DNA from: Hyphomicrobiales bacterium
GTDB taxonomy: Bacteria > Pseudomonadota > Alphaproteobacteria > Rhizobiales > Rhizobiaceae
Length of the DNA: 64,000 nucleotides
Reading direction: 5' to 3'
Assembly (NCBI GenBank): GCA_900467685.1
Contig: UBQX01000007.1
Coordinates: forward strand, 62,001-126,000
This document shows, in pieces, positions 37,110 through 48,269 of the stretch. The position numbers and the translations under genes were made by a program. The notes under the pieces are model-generated. The model saw only the letters and a list, made by a program, of their open reading frames with translations. It searched no databases and was not told the DNA's origin. Each line of letters opens with the position of its first letter. Position 1 is the first letter of the stretch.

Positions 37110-38615
37110 TCAGCGCAGATCTTCCGGCAGAAGCTCTGCCGGCATGTTCTGGTAGGACACCGGGCGCAGGAAACGGCGGATCGACAGCGTACCGACCGAG
37201 GTCGCACCGAAGTTCGTCGTCGCCGGGTAAGGCCCGCCGTGAACCATCGCATCACACACTTCGACGCCGGTCGGGTATCCGTTGACGAGAATGCGGCCTG
37301 CCTTGCGCTCCAGGATCGGCATCAGCTTCTGCGCGTCAGCCGTATCGGCAGCGTCCATGTGGATCGTCGCCGTGAGCTGGCCGGCAAAGCTGAGCGCGAG
37401 CTGACGCATTTCTTCGAGATCATTGACGACAACGACCATGCCGAGCGGCCCGAAGACCTCTTCGCTGAGGACATGGTTGCCGAGCCAGTCCTGACCCGTC
37501 GTGACGTAAAGATAGGGCGTTGCGTTACGCAGGTCGCAGACCGAGGTCATGACCTCGCGGACGCCTGCCGTTGCGCGGACCTTGTCGCGACCACGACGGA
37601 ATGCTTCGGCAATGCCGTCGGACAGCATGGTCTGCGCGCCAACCGGCTCAAGGCCCTTCACGGCGGCGTCGATATAGGTGTCGGCAGCCTCGCCCTTCAC
37701 CACGATCGAGATGCCGGGATTGGTGCAGAACTGCCCTGCCCCCATGGTGAGCGAACCCGCCCAGCCCTTGCCGATGGCTTCGGCGCGGGCCTGTGCGGCG
37801 TTCGGCATCACGAACATCGGGTTGACCGAGCCGAGTTCGCCGAAGAACGGGATCGGCTCCGGACGCGCCATGCAGAGATCGAACAGCGCCTTGCCGCCAC
37901 CAAGCGAGCCGGTGAAGCCGACTGCCTTGATCAGCGGGTGCTGAACGACGGCCGCACCAAGTTCGCGCGTCACGCCCTGGACGAGCGAGAAGACGCCGGG
38001 ATGAATGCCGCAGGCCTTGATGGCCGCATCGATCGCCTGCGCGATGATTTCGCCCGTCCCCGGATGAGCCTGATGACCCTTGACGACGACGGGGCAACCG
38101 GCTGCAAGAGCCGCTGCCGTGTCACCGCCGGCGGTCGAGAAGGCGAGCGGGAAGTTGGAGGCGCCGAAGACGGCGACCGGGCCGACCGGACGTTCGATCA
38201 GGCGGATATCCGGGCGCGGTAGCGGCTGACGGTCCGGCAGGGCCGGATCGTAGCGGCGGTCGAGATAATCGCCCTTTTCGATATGGCTGGCGAAAAGGCG
38301 CAGCTGGCCGGTCGTGCGGCCGCGTTCGCCCTGCAGGCGGGCTTCCGGCAGACCGGTTTCGGACGAACCGATTTCGGTGATCTGATCGGCGCGGGCTTCA
38401 ATTTCGTCGGCGATCTTGTTCAGGAAGGCTGCGCGCTCGGCGCGGGTCGAATAGCCGTAGGACCAGAAGGCCTCTTCCGCCGCCTGCACGGCACGGTCGA
38501 CTTCCTTGGCTCCGCCATCGGAATAGGCGCGGGATTCACCCTTGGCCGGGGCAGAATTGAAGGTCTTTTCAGAACTGACCCATTCGCCAGCGATCAGGTG
38601 TTTGCCAGTCAGCAT
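37110..38615 (-). CDS. 2-Ketoglutaric semialdehyde dehydrogenase
   Basis: 501 residues of the aldehyde dehydrogenase superfamily, in the group with FASNFPLAFSTAGGDTAAAL-type sequences that includes alpha-ketoglutaric semialdehyde dehydrogenases. Glu260 (FGELGS) and Cys297 (GAGQFCTNPG) are the catalytic residues. The ATG at 38615 has AAGGAG at 7-nt spacing. It oxidises 2-ketoglutarate semialdehyde to 2-ketoglutarate, the last step of the non-phosphorylative pentose route, and is the last gene of the operon beginning at chvE. Confidence 0.9.
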   Translation of the reverse strand: MLTGKHLIAGEWVSSEKTFNSAPAKGESRAYSDGGAKEVDRAVQAAEEAFWSYGYSTRAERAAFLNKIADEIEARADQITEIGSSETGLPEARLQGERGRTTGQLRLFASHIEKGDYLDRRYDPALPDRQPLPRPDIRLIERPVGPVAVFGASNFPLAFSTAGGDTAAALAAGCPVVVKGHQAHPGTGEIIAQAIDAAIKACGIHPGVFSLVQGVTRELGAAVVQHPLIKAVGFTGSLGGGKALFDLCMARPEPIPFFGELGSVNPMFVMPNAAQARAEAIGKGWAGSLTMGAGQFCTNPGISIVVKGEAADTYIDAAVKGLEPVGAQTMLSDGIAEAFRRGRDKVRATAGVREVMTSVCDLRNATPYLYVTTGQDWLGNHVLSEEVFGPLGMVVVVNDLEEMRQLALSFAGQLTATIHMDAADTADAQKLMPILERKAGRILVNGYPTGVEVCDAMVHGGPYPATTNFGATSVGTLSIRRFLRPVSYQNMPAELLPEDLR

Positions 38616-38658
38616 CGATTTGCTCCTTGCGGTCAAATGGAAAGGTGGTGAAATGGAA

Positions 38659-38718
38659 AGTGGCGAGCGGGCCGCTCGCCACTGAAGGTAAGAACTAGAA
38701 GCCGGAGTTCAACCGGCT
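38659..38718 (-). terminator. Two hairpins between the last two pathway genes
   Basis: A perfect 12-bp stem with a one-base centre (AGTGGCGAGCGG and CCGCTCGCCACT, 38659-38683) and a 6-bp stem (AGCCGG with CCGGCT, 38700-38718) touching the stop codon of the preceding gene. No U-tract. Probably mRNA processing or stability elements, or partial termination. Confidence 0.6.
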
Positions 38719-39635
38719 TACTTGCCCCATTTCAGAGCAAGCACATCAAGATCACGCGCCAGCGACAGGAGGCGCTGCTTGGTGCGATCCGACATCGGCT
38801 TCAGCGGATGGCGAACATAATCGCTCTTGATCACGCCGCCTTCCATCATCACTGTCTTGGCGGCGCGCAGGCCGCACTGACGGTTCTCATGGTTGACGAG
38901 CGGCAGGCAGCGCTGCCACTGGGCAAGCGCCGCATCGACCCGGCCGGCGCGATAGTCGATGACGATCGGACGGATCTTTTCCGGGAACATGGCCGAGGTC
39001 ATCGTGCCCGTTGCGCCGGCGTCGAGGTCCGCCAGCAGGGTCACTGCTTCCTCGCCGTCGAACGGGCCTACGATTTCCGGGCCGCCTGCTTCGATGAGCG
39101 CCGCCAGCTTGTCGGCTGCAAACGGCACTTCGATCTTGAAGTAGGAGACGTTCTCGATCTCCTTCGCCATCTTGACCAGCATGTCGACGGGGAGCGATGC
39201 ACCCGAAATCGGCGCGTCCTGAATCATGATCGGGATCGAGATCGCGTCCGAAACGGCCTTGAAATGCTCATAGATGCCAAGCGGGGCCGGCACGAGACCG
39301 ACCCCGTGGTAAGGCGGCATCATCATGACCATGGAGGCGCCAAGGCTCTGGGCATACTTGGCGCGCTCGACGACGATGTTCGTCGCGAAATGGCTGATCG
39401 TCACGATCACCGGAACGCGGCCGGCAACATGCTCTACAGATAACTTGGTCAGCAGCGCACGCTCTTCATCCGACAGCACGAACTGCTCGGAATAGTTGGC
39501 CAGAATGCAGATCGCATCGACGCCCTGGTCGATCATGCAATCGAGCACGCGGCGCATGCCCTCTTCATCAACGCGACCGTCAGCTGTGAACGGCGTCGGG
39601 GCAACAGGCAGAATGCCAGTCAAAACATGTTTCAT
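38718..39635 (-). CDS. DHDPS-family 2-keto-3-deoxy-pentonate dehydratase
   Basis: 305 residues, dihydrodipicolinate synthase/N-acetylneuraminate lyase family. The Schiff-base lysine is Lys167 (YFKIEVP). The usual Tyr of the YNVP-type motif is replaced (MIQDAP), as expected for dehydratases or other non-aldolase members of the family. In this operon it fits L-2-keto-3-deoxyarabonate dehydratase, giving 2-ketoglutarate semialdehyde. It lies 13 bp after the sugar 1-dehydrogenase gene. An aldolase activity on the same substrate is the alternative. Confidence 0.85.
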   Translation of the reverse strand: MKHVLTGILPVAPTPFTADGRVDEEGMRRVLDCMIDQGVDAICILANYSEQFVLSDEERALLTKLSVEHVAGRVPVIVTISHFATNIVVERAKYAQSLGASMVMMMPPYHGVGLVPAPLGIYEHFKAVSDAISIPIMIQDAPISGASLPVDMLVKMAKEIENVSYFKIEVPFAADKLAALIEAGGPEIVGPFDGEEAVTLLADLDAGATGTMTSAMFPEKIRPIVIDYRAGRVDAALAQWQRCLPLVNHENRQCGLRAAKTVMMEGGVIKSDYVRHPLKPMSDRTKQRLLSLARDLDVLALKWGK

Positions 39636-39647
39636 AATCGAAGCACC

Positions 39648-40586
39648 TTATTCGTAAAACGGTTCGACGGTCACGCGCTTGCCGAGCAGGAAGGCATCGG
39701 CAACATGCGCCATCGGCGAGATGTCCATGTGTATGGCACGGGCCTTCACCAGCGCCGCCATCTTGGCGTAGAGGCGCGGATATTCCCCTGACAGGGTCAA
39801 CCCGCCTTCGAGAGCGGCCTGCCGCGCGCCATTGATGAAGAGGTTGGCGCCGCCATCCGTCAGGCTGAGCGCGCCCTCTTCCGTCTCGACATCGATCGAC
39901 CAGGTCTGTTCGCCTTCCTGGCGGAAATCGAACACGGCCGAAACCTCCGCACCCTGCGGGTGGAAGAAGGCGAGCGATGCGGCAATCGGCGTTTCGCAAT
40001 TCGACGGGAACGACAGCTCAGCCGATTTCAGATGGATCGGCTCTGGCAGAATTTCTGTGACGATCGAAAGCGCGTTGATGCCGGGGTCGAACACACCGAG
40101 GCCACCGGCCTGCCAGATCCAGGCTTGCCCTGGATGCCAGCGGCGGACATCTTCCTTCCACGTCACTTTCAGCGATTTCAGTGCCTTGTCCTTCAGCCAG
40201 GACTTGGCCGCGGGAACACCTTCAGCTTCGCGCGAATGCCATGTCGCATAGATCGAAACGCCGGCCTTGCGGGCCAGTGCTTCAAGCGCATTGCATTCGG
40301 ACAAGGTCGCGCCGGGGGGCTTTTCCAGCATGACATGACGTCCTGCCTCTATGGCCGCCTTGGCATATTCAAAGCGCGGAACCGGCGGCAGGCAGAGCGA
40401 CACGGTCTCGATGTCCGGACGGGCGGCGAGCATCTTGTGGAAGTCATCGAATGCCTCGACGCCATCCACCGTTCCATGCCGCGACACGGTGGCTGCGAGC
40501 TCCCAGTCGTCCGACGCCTTCAGCGCCGGAACATGCTGGTCGACCGCGATCTTGCCGATCCCGACAAGGGCAAGTTTCATAGCCAT
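39648..40586 (-). CDS. D-galactose/L-arabinose 1-dehydrogenase (Gfo/Idh family)
   Basis: 312 residues. N-terminal Rossmann domain (LALVGIGKIAVDQHVPAL) and the Gfo/Idh EKP motif at 88-90 (VMLEKPPGA). The C-terminal domain includes HPGQAWIWQAGGLGVFDPGINALSI, typical of Gal-type NAD(P)-dependent galactose dehydrogenases. It oxidises L-arabinose or D-galactose to the 1,4- or 1,5-lactone in the cytoplasm. Overlaps the dehydratase stop by one base. Confidence 0.87.
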   Translation of the reverse strand: MAMKLALVGIGKIAVDQHVPALKASDDWELAATVSRHGTVDGVEAFDDFHKMLAARPDIETVSLCLPPVPRFEYAKAAIEAGRHVMLEKPPGATLSECNALEALARKAGVSIYATWHSREAEGVPAAKSWLKDKALKSLKVTWKEDVRRWHPGQAWIWQAGGLGVFDPGINALSIVTEILPEPIHLKSAELSFPSNCETPIAASLAFFHPQGAEVSAVFDFRQEGEQTWSIDVETEEGALSLTDGGANLFINGARQAALEGGLTLSGEYPRLYAKMAALVKARAIHMDISPMAHVADAFLLGKRVTVEPFYE

Positions 40587-42328
40587 CAGTGCGAATCCCT
40601 TCCGACCGGGGCGCCGCGGCAGCCCTTGAGGAAGTCGAGGTCGGCACCGGTATCAGCACCCATGACATGGGTCTGGTGCAGCCAGGCATAGCCCGACTCC
40701 GGCTGATCCGGCAGCGGCTTCCATTCGGCGAGACGTGCCTGCAGCTCGGCATCCGAGATGTCGAGATGGATGCGGCGTGCTTCGACGTCGAGCTCAATCA
40801 TATCGCCATTGCGGACTACGGCCAGCGGGCCGCCTGCAGCCGCTTCCGGCGAGGTATGCAGGACCACGGTGCCATAGGCAGTACCGGACATGCGCGCGTC
40901 CGAGATGCGAACCATATCGGTGATGCCCTTGCGGAGCACCTTCGGCGGCAGGCCCATGTTGCCGACTTCGGCCATGCCCGGATAGCCCTTCGGACCACAG
41001 TTCTTCATGACCATGACGCAGTTCTCGTCAATGTCGAGGTTCTCGTCGTTGATCTTGGCCTTGTAGTCGTCGATGTCTTCGAAGACCACGGCGCGGCCGC
41101 GATGCTTCATCAGATGCGGCGAGGCAGCGGACGGCTTGAGCACGGCGCCCTTCGGCGCGAGGTTGCCCTTGAGAACCGCGATGCCGCCATGGGCGGTCAG
41201 CGGCCTGTCAGCTGGCAGGATCACGTCTTCATTGTAATTGACGACGTCCTTCACCTCGTCCCAGATCGGGCCGCCGGACACGGTCAGCGCATCCTTGTGC
41301 AGAAGGCCAGCCTCGGCAAGACGCTTGATGACGACAGGCAGACCGCCGGCATAGAAGAACTCTTCCATCAGGTACTTGCCCGAGGGCATGAGGTTCACGA
41401 TGGTCGAGACCTCGCGACCACAGCGATCCCAGTCATCCAGCGTCAGGTCAATGCCGACGCGGCCGGCGATTGCCAGAAGATGGATCACCGCATTGGTCGA
41501 GCCGCCGATGGCACCATTGGTGCGGATGGCATTCTCGAAGTTTTCCTTCTTGAGGATGTCTGACGGCTTCAGGTCGTCCTTGACCATCTGCACGATGCGC
41601 ATGCCAGTCATGTGTGCCATCACGCGGCGGCGGCTGTCGACAGCGGGGATCGCGGCATTGCCGGAGAGCGTCATGCCGAGCGACTCCATCATCGAGGCCA
41701 TGGTGGAGGCCGTGCCCATCGTGTTGCACGAACCCGGCGAACGCGACATGGAGGCTTCGGCCTGTGCGAATTCGGCCTGCGTCATCTCGCCCGCCTTCAC
41801 GGCTTCGGAGAACTTCCACAGATGCGTGCCGGAACCGACGCGCTCGCCGCGGAAATAGCCGTTCAGCATCGGACCGCCGGAAACCATGATGGTCGGCAGG
41901 TCGCAGGATGCAGCGCCCATGAGCAGCGACGGCGTGGTCTTGTCGCAGCCGACGAGCAGCACGCAGCCATCCATCGGTTGGCCACGGATTGCTTCTTCCA
42001 CCGCGAGGGCTGCGAGGTTGCGGAACATCATGGCCGTCGGGCGGAACGCGCTTTCGGAGGCCGAGAAGACCGGCACTTCCACCGGGAAGCCGCCGGCCTC
42101 ATAGACGCCGTATTTCACCTTTTCGGCGAGGTCGCGCAGATGCGCGTTGCAGGGCGTCAGTTCCGACCAGGTATTGAGGATGCCGATGACCGGGCGGCCG
42201 TCGAACATGTGGTGCGGGAGACCTTGGTTCTTCATCCAGCCGCGGTGATAGATCTGGTCTCGCCCGTTACCGCCGAACCATTCTTGAGAACGCAGTTTTC
42301 TAGGCCATTGAGCAGGCTTGAAAGTCAT
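40586..42328 (-). CDS. L-arabonate-type dehydratase (IlvD/EDD family)
   Basis: 580 residues. [2Fe-2S] ligands Cys60 (LTPCNAH), Cys128 (GCDKTTPS) and Cys201 (SPGSCNTMGTAS), with Lys130 at the carbamylated-lysine position, correspond one for one to the Rhizobium leguminosarum sugar-acid dehydratase with a one-residue offset. It converts L-arabonate, and probably D-galactonate or D-fuconate, to the 2-keto-3-deoxy acid. AAGG lies 6 nt before the ATG, inside a small palindrome (42334-42346). Separated from gguB by four hairpins. Confidence 0.92.
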   Translation of the reverse strand: MTFKPAQWPRKLRSQEWFGGNGRDQIYHRGWMKNQGLPHHMFDGRPVIGILNTWSELTPCNAHLRDLAEKVKYGVYEAGGFPVEVPVFSASESAFRPTAMMFRNLAALAVEEAIRGQPMDGCVLLVGCDKTTPSLLMGAASCDLPTIMVSGGPMLNGYFRGERVGSGTHLWKFSEAVKAGEMTQAEFAQAEASMSRSPGSCNTMGTASTMASMMESLGMTLSGNAAIPAVDSRRRVMAHMTGMRIVQMVKDDLKPSDILKKENFENAIRTNGAIGGSTNAVIHLLAIAGRVGIDLTLDDWDRCGREVSTIVNLMPSGKYLMEEFFYAGGLPVVIKRLAEAGLLHKDALTVSGGPIWDEVKDVVNYNEDVILPADRPLTAHGGIAVLKGNLAPKGAVLKPSAASPHLMKHRGRAVVFEDIDDYKAKINDENLDIDENCVMVMKNCGPKGYPGMAEVGNMGLPPKVLRKGITDMVRISDARMSGTAYGTVVLHTSPEAAAGGPLAVVRNGDMIELDVEARRIHLDISDAELQARLAEWKPLPDQPESGYAWLHQTHVMGADTGADLDFLKGCRGAPVGRDSH

Positions 42329-42369
42329 AGGGCACCTTTGAAAGGTTATGTTGCGTAAGGATTGGCCGG

Positions 42370-42484
42370 AGTGTTTCGGCGAAATTGGAACCGCCGAAAC
42401 GCTGGGGCACTTTTCTCATTCACAAAAAGCGCAGCGCGCTTTTGACTGGAGTTTCCTCCAGGTCCGGGCTGAAAACTCAGCCCG
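42370..42484 (-). terminator. Four tandem hairpins between gguB and the dehydratase gene
   Basis: Going downstream of gguB on the minus strand: an 8-bp stem overlapping the gguB stop (42465-42472 with 42477-42484), a 6-bp stem (42446-42451 with 42456-42461), an 8-bp stem AAAAGCGC/GCGCTTTT with T5 tail (42425-42443) and a 12-bp stem with one wobble (42370-42381 with 42392-42403). The third resembles an intrinsic terminator. Together they should reduce or separate expression of enzyme genes relative to the transporter. Confidence 0.7.
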
Positions 42485-43682
42485 CCTTCTGCTTGTAGTA
42501 AACGTCCAGGAACACCGCGAGCATCAGCACGACGCCCTTGATGACCTGCTGCAAGTCAATACCGATACCCATGATCGACATGCCGTTGTTCATGACGCCC
42601 ATCAGGAACGCGCCGATGACTGCGCCGACAACCTTGCCGACGCCGCCGGTGGTAGCTGCGCCGCCGATGAAGCAGGCCGCGATCACGTCGAGCTCGAAGC
42701 CGAGACCCGCCTTCGGGGTCGCCACGTTCAGGCGGGCTGCGAAGATGAGGCCGGCGAGCCCGGCGAGCGCACCCATGATGGTGAAGGTGAGCAGGATCAG
42801 GCGCTCGGTGTTGATACCGGAAAGCTTGGCTGCCTTTTCGTTGCCGCCCAGCGCATAGATGCGGCGGCCGAAGGTCGTGCGCGTCGTGATGAAGGTGAAG
42901 AGCACGATAAGCGCGAACATCACGATCAGAACGTTCGGCAGACCGCGATAGCGCGCCATCAAGTAGGTGAAGCCGAGGAAGCCGATGGCAATCAGGATGT
43001 TGCGGCCGAGGAAGATCATGCTCGGCTCTTCAGCCATGGAATGCTGAAGCTGGTTGCTGCGTTCCTTGACGTTGGCGCGGATGATCAGCGCCGTCACGAT
43101 GACGCCGATCAGCATGGCCAAGACGTTGAAGGGCTGGCCGAAGAGCTGGACCGTCGTGAAATCCGGTACGTAGCCCGACGACAGGAGCTGGAATTCCTTC
43201 GGGAACGGACCAACCGAGGCGCCGCCGAGAACGGTGAGCGCCAGCCCCTTGAACACGAGCATGCCTGCAAGCGTCACGATGAACGCCGGGATGCGGTAGA
43301 AGGCCACGAAATAGCCCTGCAATGCGCCGATCAGGGCACCTAGCGCAAGGCAGATCACCACCGAGATGGCAGGATCCATCTTCCACTGCACCATGAACAC
43401 GGCCGCCACCGCGCCGATGAAGCCGGAGACCGAGCCGACCGACAGGTCGATGTGACCGGCCACGATGATCAGCAGCATGCCCAGCGCCATGATGACAATG
43501 TAGCTGTTCTGCAGGATGATGTTCGTCATATTGACCGGCATGAACAACGTGCCATTGGTCGAATACTGGAAATAGGCCATGATGATGAGAAGGGAGATCA
43601 ACAGCGCGTAGTCGCGGATGTTCGCCTTCACGAAGTGCAGAATATCGATCTTATCCCGCGATGTTTCCGTCGCCTGGGCCAT
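42477..43682 (-). CDS. gguB: Multiple-monosaccharide ABC permease
   Basis: A 401-residue permease of the GguB/XylH group with about ten membrane helices. The segments [20 protein letters not shown] and FGRRIYALGGNEKAAKLSGINTERLI are characteristic. AGGAGA is 5 nt upstream of the ATG. It forms the transmembrane part of the ChvE-GguAB system for galactose, glucose, arabinose, xylose and fucose in Agrobacterium. It follows gguA by 9 bp. No gguC is found after it. Confidence 0.93.
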   Translation of the reverse strand: MAQATETSRDKIDILHFVKANIRDYALLISLLIIMAYFQYSTNGTLFMPVNMTNIILQNSYIVIMALGMLLIIVAGHIDLSVGSVSGFIGAVAAVFMVQWKMDPAISVVICLALGALIGALQGYFVAFYRIPAFIVTLAGMLVFKGLALTVLGGASVGPFPKEFQLLSSGYVPDFTTVQLFGQPFNVLAMLIGVIVTALIIRANVKERSNQLQHSMAEEPSMIFLGRNILIAIGFLGFTYLMARYRGLPNVLIVMFALIVLFTFITTRTTFGRRIYALGGNEKAAKLSGINTERLILLTFTIMGALAGLAGLIFAARLNVATPKAGLGFELDVIAACFIGGAATTGGVGKVVGAVIGAFLMGVMNNGMSIMGIGIDLQQVIKGVVLMLAVFLDVYYKQKAG

Positions 43683-43691
43683 GTTTCTCTC

Positions 43692-45212
<1,521 letters not shown>

Positions 45213-45438
45213 TTCTCTCCCCCGGCGTATCGTAGCACATTTGCGAACATTGTCGCAGGCATGATGCGGGCGTTGTTATTTTTATAAGGTGCCGGTCACA
45301 TTCGCAGAGACCGCCGCACGCTTCCCTGCCCCTCTCGTATGGAAAACGGGCAAAGGCCACCATGTCATGGATAGCGGCAGGTATTCCAGGGTGAGGAAGC
45401 CCGGCTCGCGCCGGACCTCCCGATTTGCTCGACCAAGC

Positions 45439-46509
45439 TTACTTGGCGATCTGGTCCTTGGTGTAGTAACCCGAACCGACGAGAACCTTCTCGATGTCGT
45501 CCTTGTAGACAACATGCGGAGCGAGAAGCATGGAGGGAACAACCTTGACGCCATTGTTGTAGGTCTTGGTGTCGTTCACTTCCGGCGTCTTGCCCTGCAT
45601 CACGGCGTCAACCATCTTGGCGGTCGTTGCAGCGAGGTCGCGGGTGTCCTTGAAGATCGTCGAATACTGTTCGCCGGCTTCCATGCCCTTGACGGAAGCA
45701 AGTTCTGCGTCCTGACCGGTTACGATCGGGAATTCCTTGCCAGCCGGATCATAGCCAACGCCCTTGAGCGAGGAGATGATACCGCGCGACAGACCGTCAT
45801 AGGGAGACAGAACGCCGTTGACCTTCTTTGAGGTGTAGTTAGCCGAAAGCAGGTTGTCCATGCGAGCCTGCGCAACAGCGCCGTCCCAACGGAGCGTACC
45901 GACCTTGTCCATGCCCATCTGACCGGAAACAACGGCGATTTCGCCCTTGTCGATCATCGGCTTCAGGACGCTCATGGCGCCATCATAGAAGAAGAAGGCG
46001 TTGTTGTCGTCCGGCGAGCCGCCGAAGAGTTCGACGTTCCAGGGCTTCACGTTCGGGAAGCGTTCCTTCAGGCCCTTCACGAGGGATTCAGCCTGCAGCA
46101 CGCCAACCTTGAAGTTGTCGAACGTTGCATAGTAGTCGACATTGCCCGAGTCACGGATCAGGCGGTCGTATGCGAAGACCTTCACGCCAGCCTGGTTGGC
46201 CTTGGCGAGAATGTCCGACAGCGTCGTGCCATCGATGGCGCCGATGACGAGAACCTTGGCACCCTTGGTGACCATGTTTTCGATCTGGGCCAGCTGGTTC
46301 GGGATATCGTCTTCTGCGAACTGCAGGTCAGCCGTGTAGCCGAGATCCTTGAAGCTCTTGACCATGCTCTCGCCGTCGGAGATCCAGCGCGTGGACGACT
46401 TCGTCGGCATCGAGATGCCAACCATGCCCTTGTCGGCAGAGAAGGCAGGAGCGGTCATCAGGCCGGCGCCGAGTGCAATCGACGCCAGAGCGGAAATTAG
46501 TTTTCTCAT
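45439..46509 (-). CDS. chvE: Sugar-binding protein ChvE
   Basis: 356 residues. ATG at 46509 with GGGAGG 5 nt upstream, then a Sec signal peptide ending AFSA-DKG. The mature part matches Agrobacterium ChvE block for block ([84 protein letters not shown]). It binds galactose, glucose and arabinose for GguAB; in Agrobacterium it also signals to VirA, but no vir genes are here. Regulated by the divergent gbpR. Confidence 0.95.
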   Translation of the reverse strand: MRKLISALASIALGAGLMTAPAFSADKGMVGISMPTKSSTRWISDGESMVKSFKDLGYTADLQFAEDDIPNQLAQIENMVTKGAKVLVIGAIDGTTLSDILAKANQAGVKVFAYDRLIRDSGNVDYYATFDNFKVGVLQAESLVKGLKERFPNVKPWNVELFGGSPDDNNAFFFYDGAMSVLKPMIDKGEIAVVSGQMGMDKVGTLRWDGAVAQARMDNLLSANYTSKKVNGVLSPYDGLSRGIISSLKGVGYDPAGKEFPIVTGQDAELASVKGMEAGEQYSTIFKDTRDLAATTAKMVDAVMQGKTPEVNDTKTYNNGVKVVPSMLLAPHVVYKDDIEKVLVGSGYYTKDQIAK

Positions 46510-46665
46510 TAAATCCTCCCGGATTGATACGACATCGTCATGATCGCTTTCAAAACAATACGATGACGAGTCCCTTGAGACCCCATTTGATCCCGCCCCA
46601 ATTAGAAAAGTCGCAACTTGACTTTCAATTGCATTTGCTGACAATCTGCATAACAATTTTGGTAA

Positions 46666-47616
46666 GTGATCGTCTTGCAAGTTCTCCAGAACCGACTCCA
46701 GCTCAAAGATTTTCGTCTCATCCGCGCCATTTATGAGACCGGCCAATTGGCGATTGCCGCAGAGCGCATGTCACTGACGCAGCCGGCTGCATCGCGCATG
46801 CTCGCCAGCATCGAGCGGATGGTGGGCATGACCTTGTTCGTGCGCCATCCGAAGGGCATGACCGCCACGCCCGCCGGCGAGATCCTCGCACGCAATGCGG
46901 CGGGTCTCCTGAATGGCCTTGAACAGACGCTTCAGGAGGTGACTGCCGTCACGTCGGGCAAATCCGGCAGTGTGCGCGTCGGCTCGGTGACCGGCGGCGC
47001 CGTCGCCTTTGTGGTGCCTGCCATCCAGAAATTGAAGGCCAATGCGGGCTCAGCGGACATTTATGTGGACGTCGCCCCCAGCGATGTCCTGATCCAGGGG
47101 CTGATCGACGGGGAATACGACTTTGTCCTCTCCCGCCTACCCCCCGGAACCGATTCCCGGCAGTTCAACATCCTGACGGGACGCGTTGAAATCATTCGCT
47201 TTCTCGTCCGCGAAGGGCATCCGCTCGCAAACGAGAAGAAACTCCGTCTCGGCGATCTCTCAGACTATGAGTGGCTCATGCAGGCGCCGCGAACGCCGCT
47301 TCGCCACGCAATCGAGGAAGCCTTTTTGAGCCAGGGCCTGCCCTCCCCGCAGGAGACCGTCAACACGACGTCGCTGCTCGTCATGATATCCTATCTGACG
47401 ACCTCGGATGCCATTGCGCCGATCACGCAGGAGGTCGTTGAACTGCTTGGTCCCAAGGTCTTCGGCGGCCGGGTTGCAGCCCTCGACGTCGCTGATTCCG
47501 TCGTTGTGACGCCCTATCACCTCATCTCGCGCAAGCATCAGTTGATGAGCCCTCTGGCCACCCGATTGCGCGAGTTGGTCTTTGCAGGCCTTGCCAGCGG
47601 ACGCCACCGCGACTAG
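46666..47616 (+). CDS. gbpR: LysR-type regulator of the sugar-binding protein operon
   Basis: About 316 residues. An N-terminal LysR helix-turn-helix ([42 protein letters not shown]) and a type 2 periplasmic-like effector domain. GbpR of Agrobacterium, which activates chvE in response to galactose or arabinose, has this position and type. The start is uncertain: GTG at 46666 or TTG at 46675, neither with a clear ribosome site. The 156-bp gap to chvE should contain the LysR operator. Confidence 0.88.
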   Translation: MIVLQVLQNRLQLKDFRLIRAIYETGQLAIAAERMSLTQPAASRMLASIERMVGMTLFVRHPKGMTATPAGEILARNAAGLLNGLEQTLQEVTAVTSGKSGSVRVGSVTGGAVAFVVPAIQKLKANAGSADIYVDVAPSDVLIQGLIDGEYDFVLSRLPPGTDSRQFNILTGRVEIIRFLVREGHPLANEKKLRLGDLSDYEWLMQAPRTPLRHAIEEAFLSQGLPSPQETVNTTSLLVMISYLTTSDAIAPITQEVVELLGPKVFGGRVAALDVADSVVVTPYHLISRKHQLMSPLATRLRELVFAGLASGRHRD

Positions 47617-47809
47617 CGATACACGCTCCTGAAGTCGCCGAGAACAAGCTGGATCGTGCAAGTCAGAACAGGTTGCGCGCTGGTCCGAAGCCTGAATTTT
47701 GCAGTTTAATCCTCTATCCACGGCGGGGCGGTTGCCAAACGGGACAGTTTTGAATATGGTTAACCCATTGTGAAGTTTATGCAATGACGAGAGTGACGGA
47801 GCGAGTTCT

Positions 47810-48049
47810 TTGGCCATCCAACCGGAAAAGCCTGAAAATGGATCGAAAATCGACGATGTCGATGCGTCGATCAATGCGCGTCTTACACGTCACCTGATGG
47901 ACAATGCCGCGCGTCCCGGTGACGCAGTGCAGGCACAAGCTCCTGCTATGAAAATGAACGAACGTCTCCTGGTCGCTGGTGGCACGGCTTTCCTGATGGC
48001 CGTCCTCGGACTTTTCTCCCTGCTGGACATTCGCAAGCGTTTTCTCTGA
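47810..48049 (+). CDS. Small single-pass membrane protein
   Basis: 79 residues, not recognised. The first 50 residues are polar and charged (PEKPENGSKIDDVDASINARLTRHLMDN); residues about 53-72 form one hydrophobic helix (LLVAGGTAFLMAVLGLFSLL) followed by a basic tail DIRKRFL. The only possible start is TTG at 47810, with GGAG 8 nt upstream; an in-frame stop lies at 47771. A TTAACCCATT stretch around 47760 could belong to the promoter. It is followed by a hairpin (48072-48100). Codon use looks genuine. Function unknown. Confidence 0.6.
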   Translation: MAIQPEKPENGSKIDDVDASINARLTRHLMDNAARPGDAVQAQAPAMKMNERLLVAGGTAFLMAVLGLFSLLDIRKRFL

Positions 48050-48071
48050 AATCACCTCTACGAACGCTGCA

Positions 48072-48100
48072 TTAGGGCGCCGTGAGGCAGCACGGCCTAA
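48072..48100 (+). terminator. Stem-loop after the small membrane protein gene
   Basis: TTAGG (48072-48076) and CCGTG (48080-48084) pair with CACGG (48091-48095) and CCTAA (48096-48100) with a three-base bulge. No U-tract follows, so only a weak terminator. Confidence 0.4.
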
Positions 48101-48269
48101 GCTTCACGCGGCCGATCCGAGATGCGATTGCCCAAATCGATCCCGAATCTGAACACGATTGGCGACATTTCGCTGTTTCATTCAAATCCTCCATAGGCGT
48201 TCAAGCATTTCGAAAGCCTTCGTGTCTATAAGGCATATCTAATGTCGAATACGACACGCTCAAGGTCAT

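Noticed and set aside
45213-45438. Hidden gene or terminator between gguA and chvE
   Set aside because: Only a short CCGGC/GCCGG stem near 45400 and a CCAAG/CTTGG pair over the chvE stop are visible; no U-tract and no open frame with a ribosome site.
45439-46509. Virulence-signalling role of chvE
   Set aside because: ChvE homologues occur in many non-pathogenic Rhizobiaceae, and no vir, T-DNA or opine genes are in the window.
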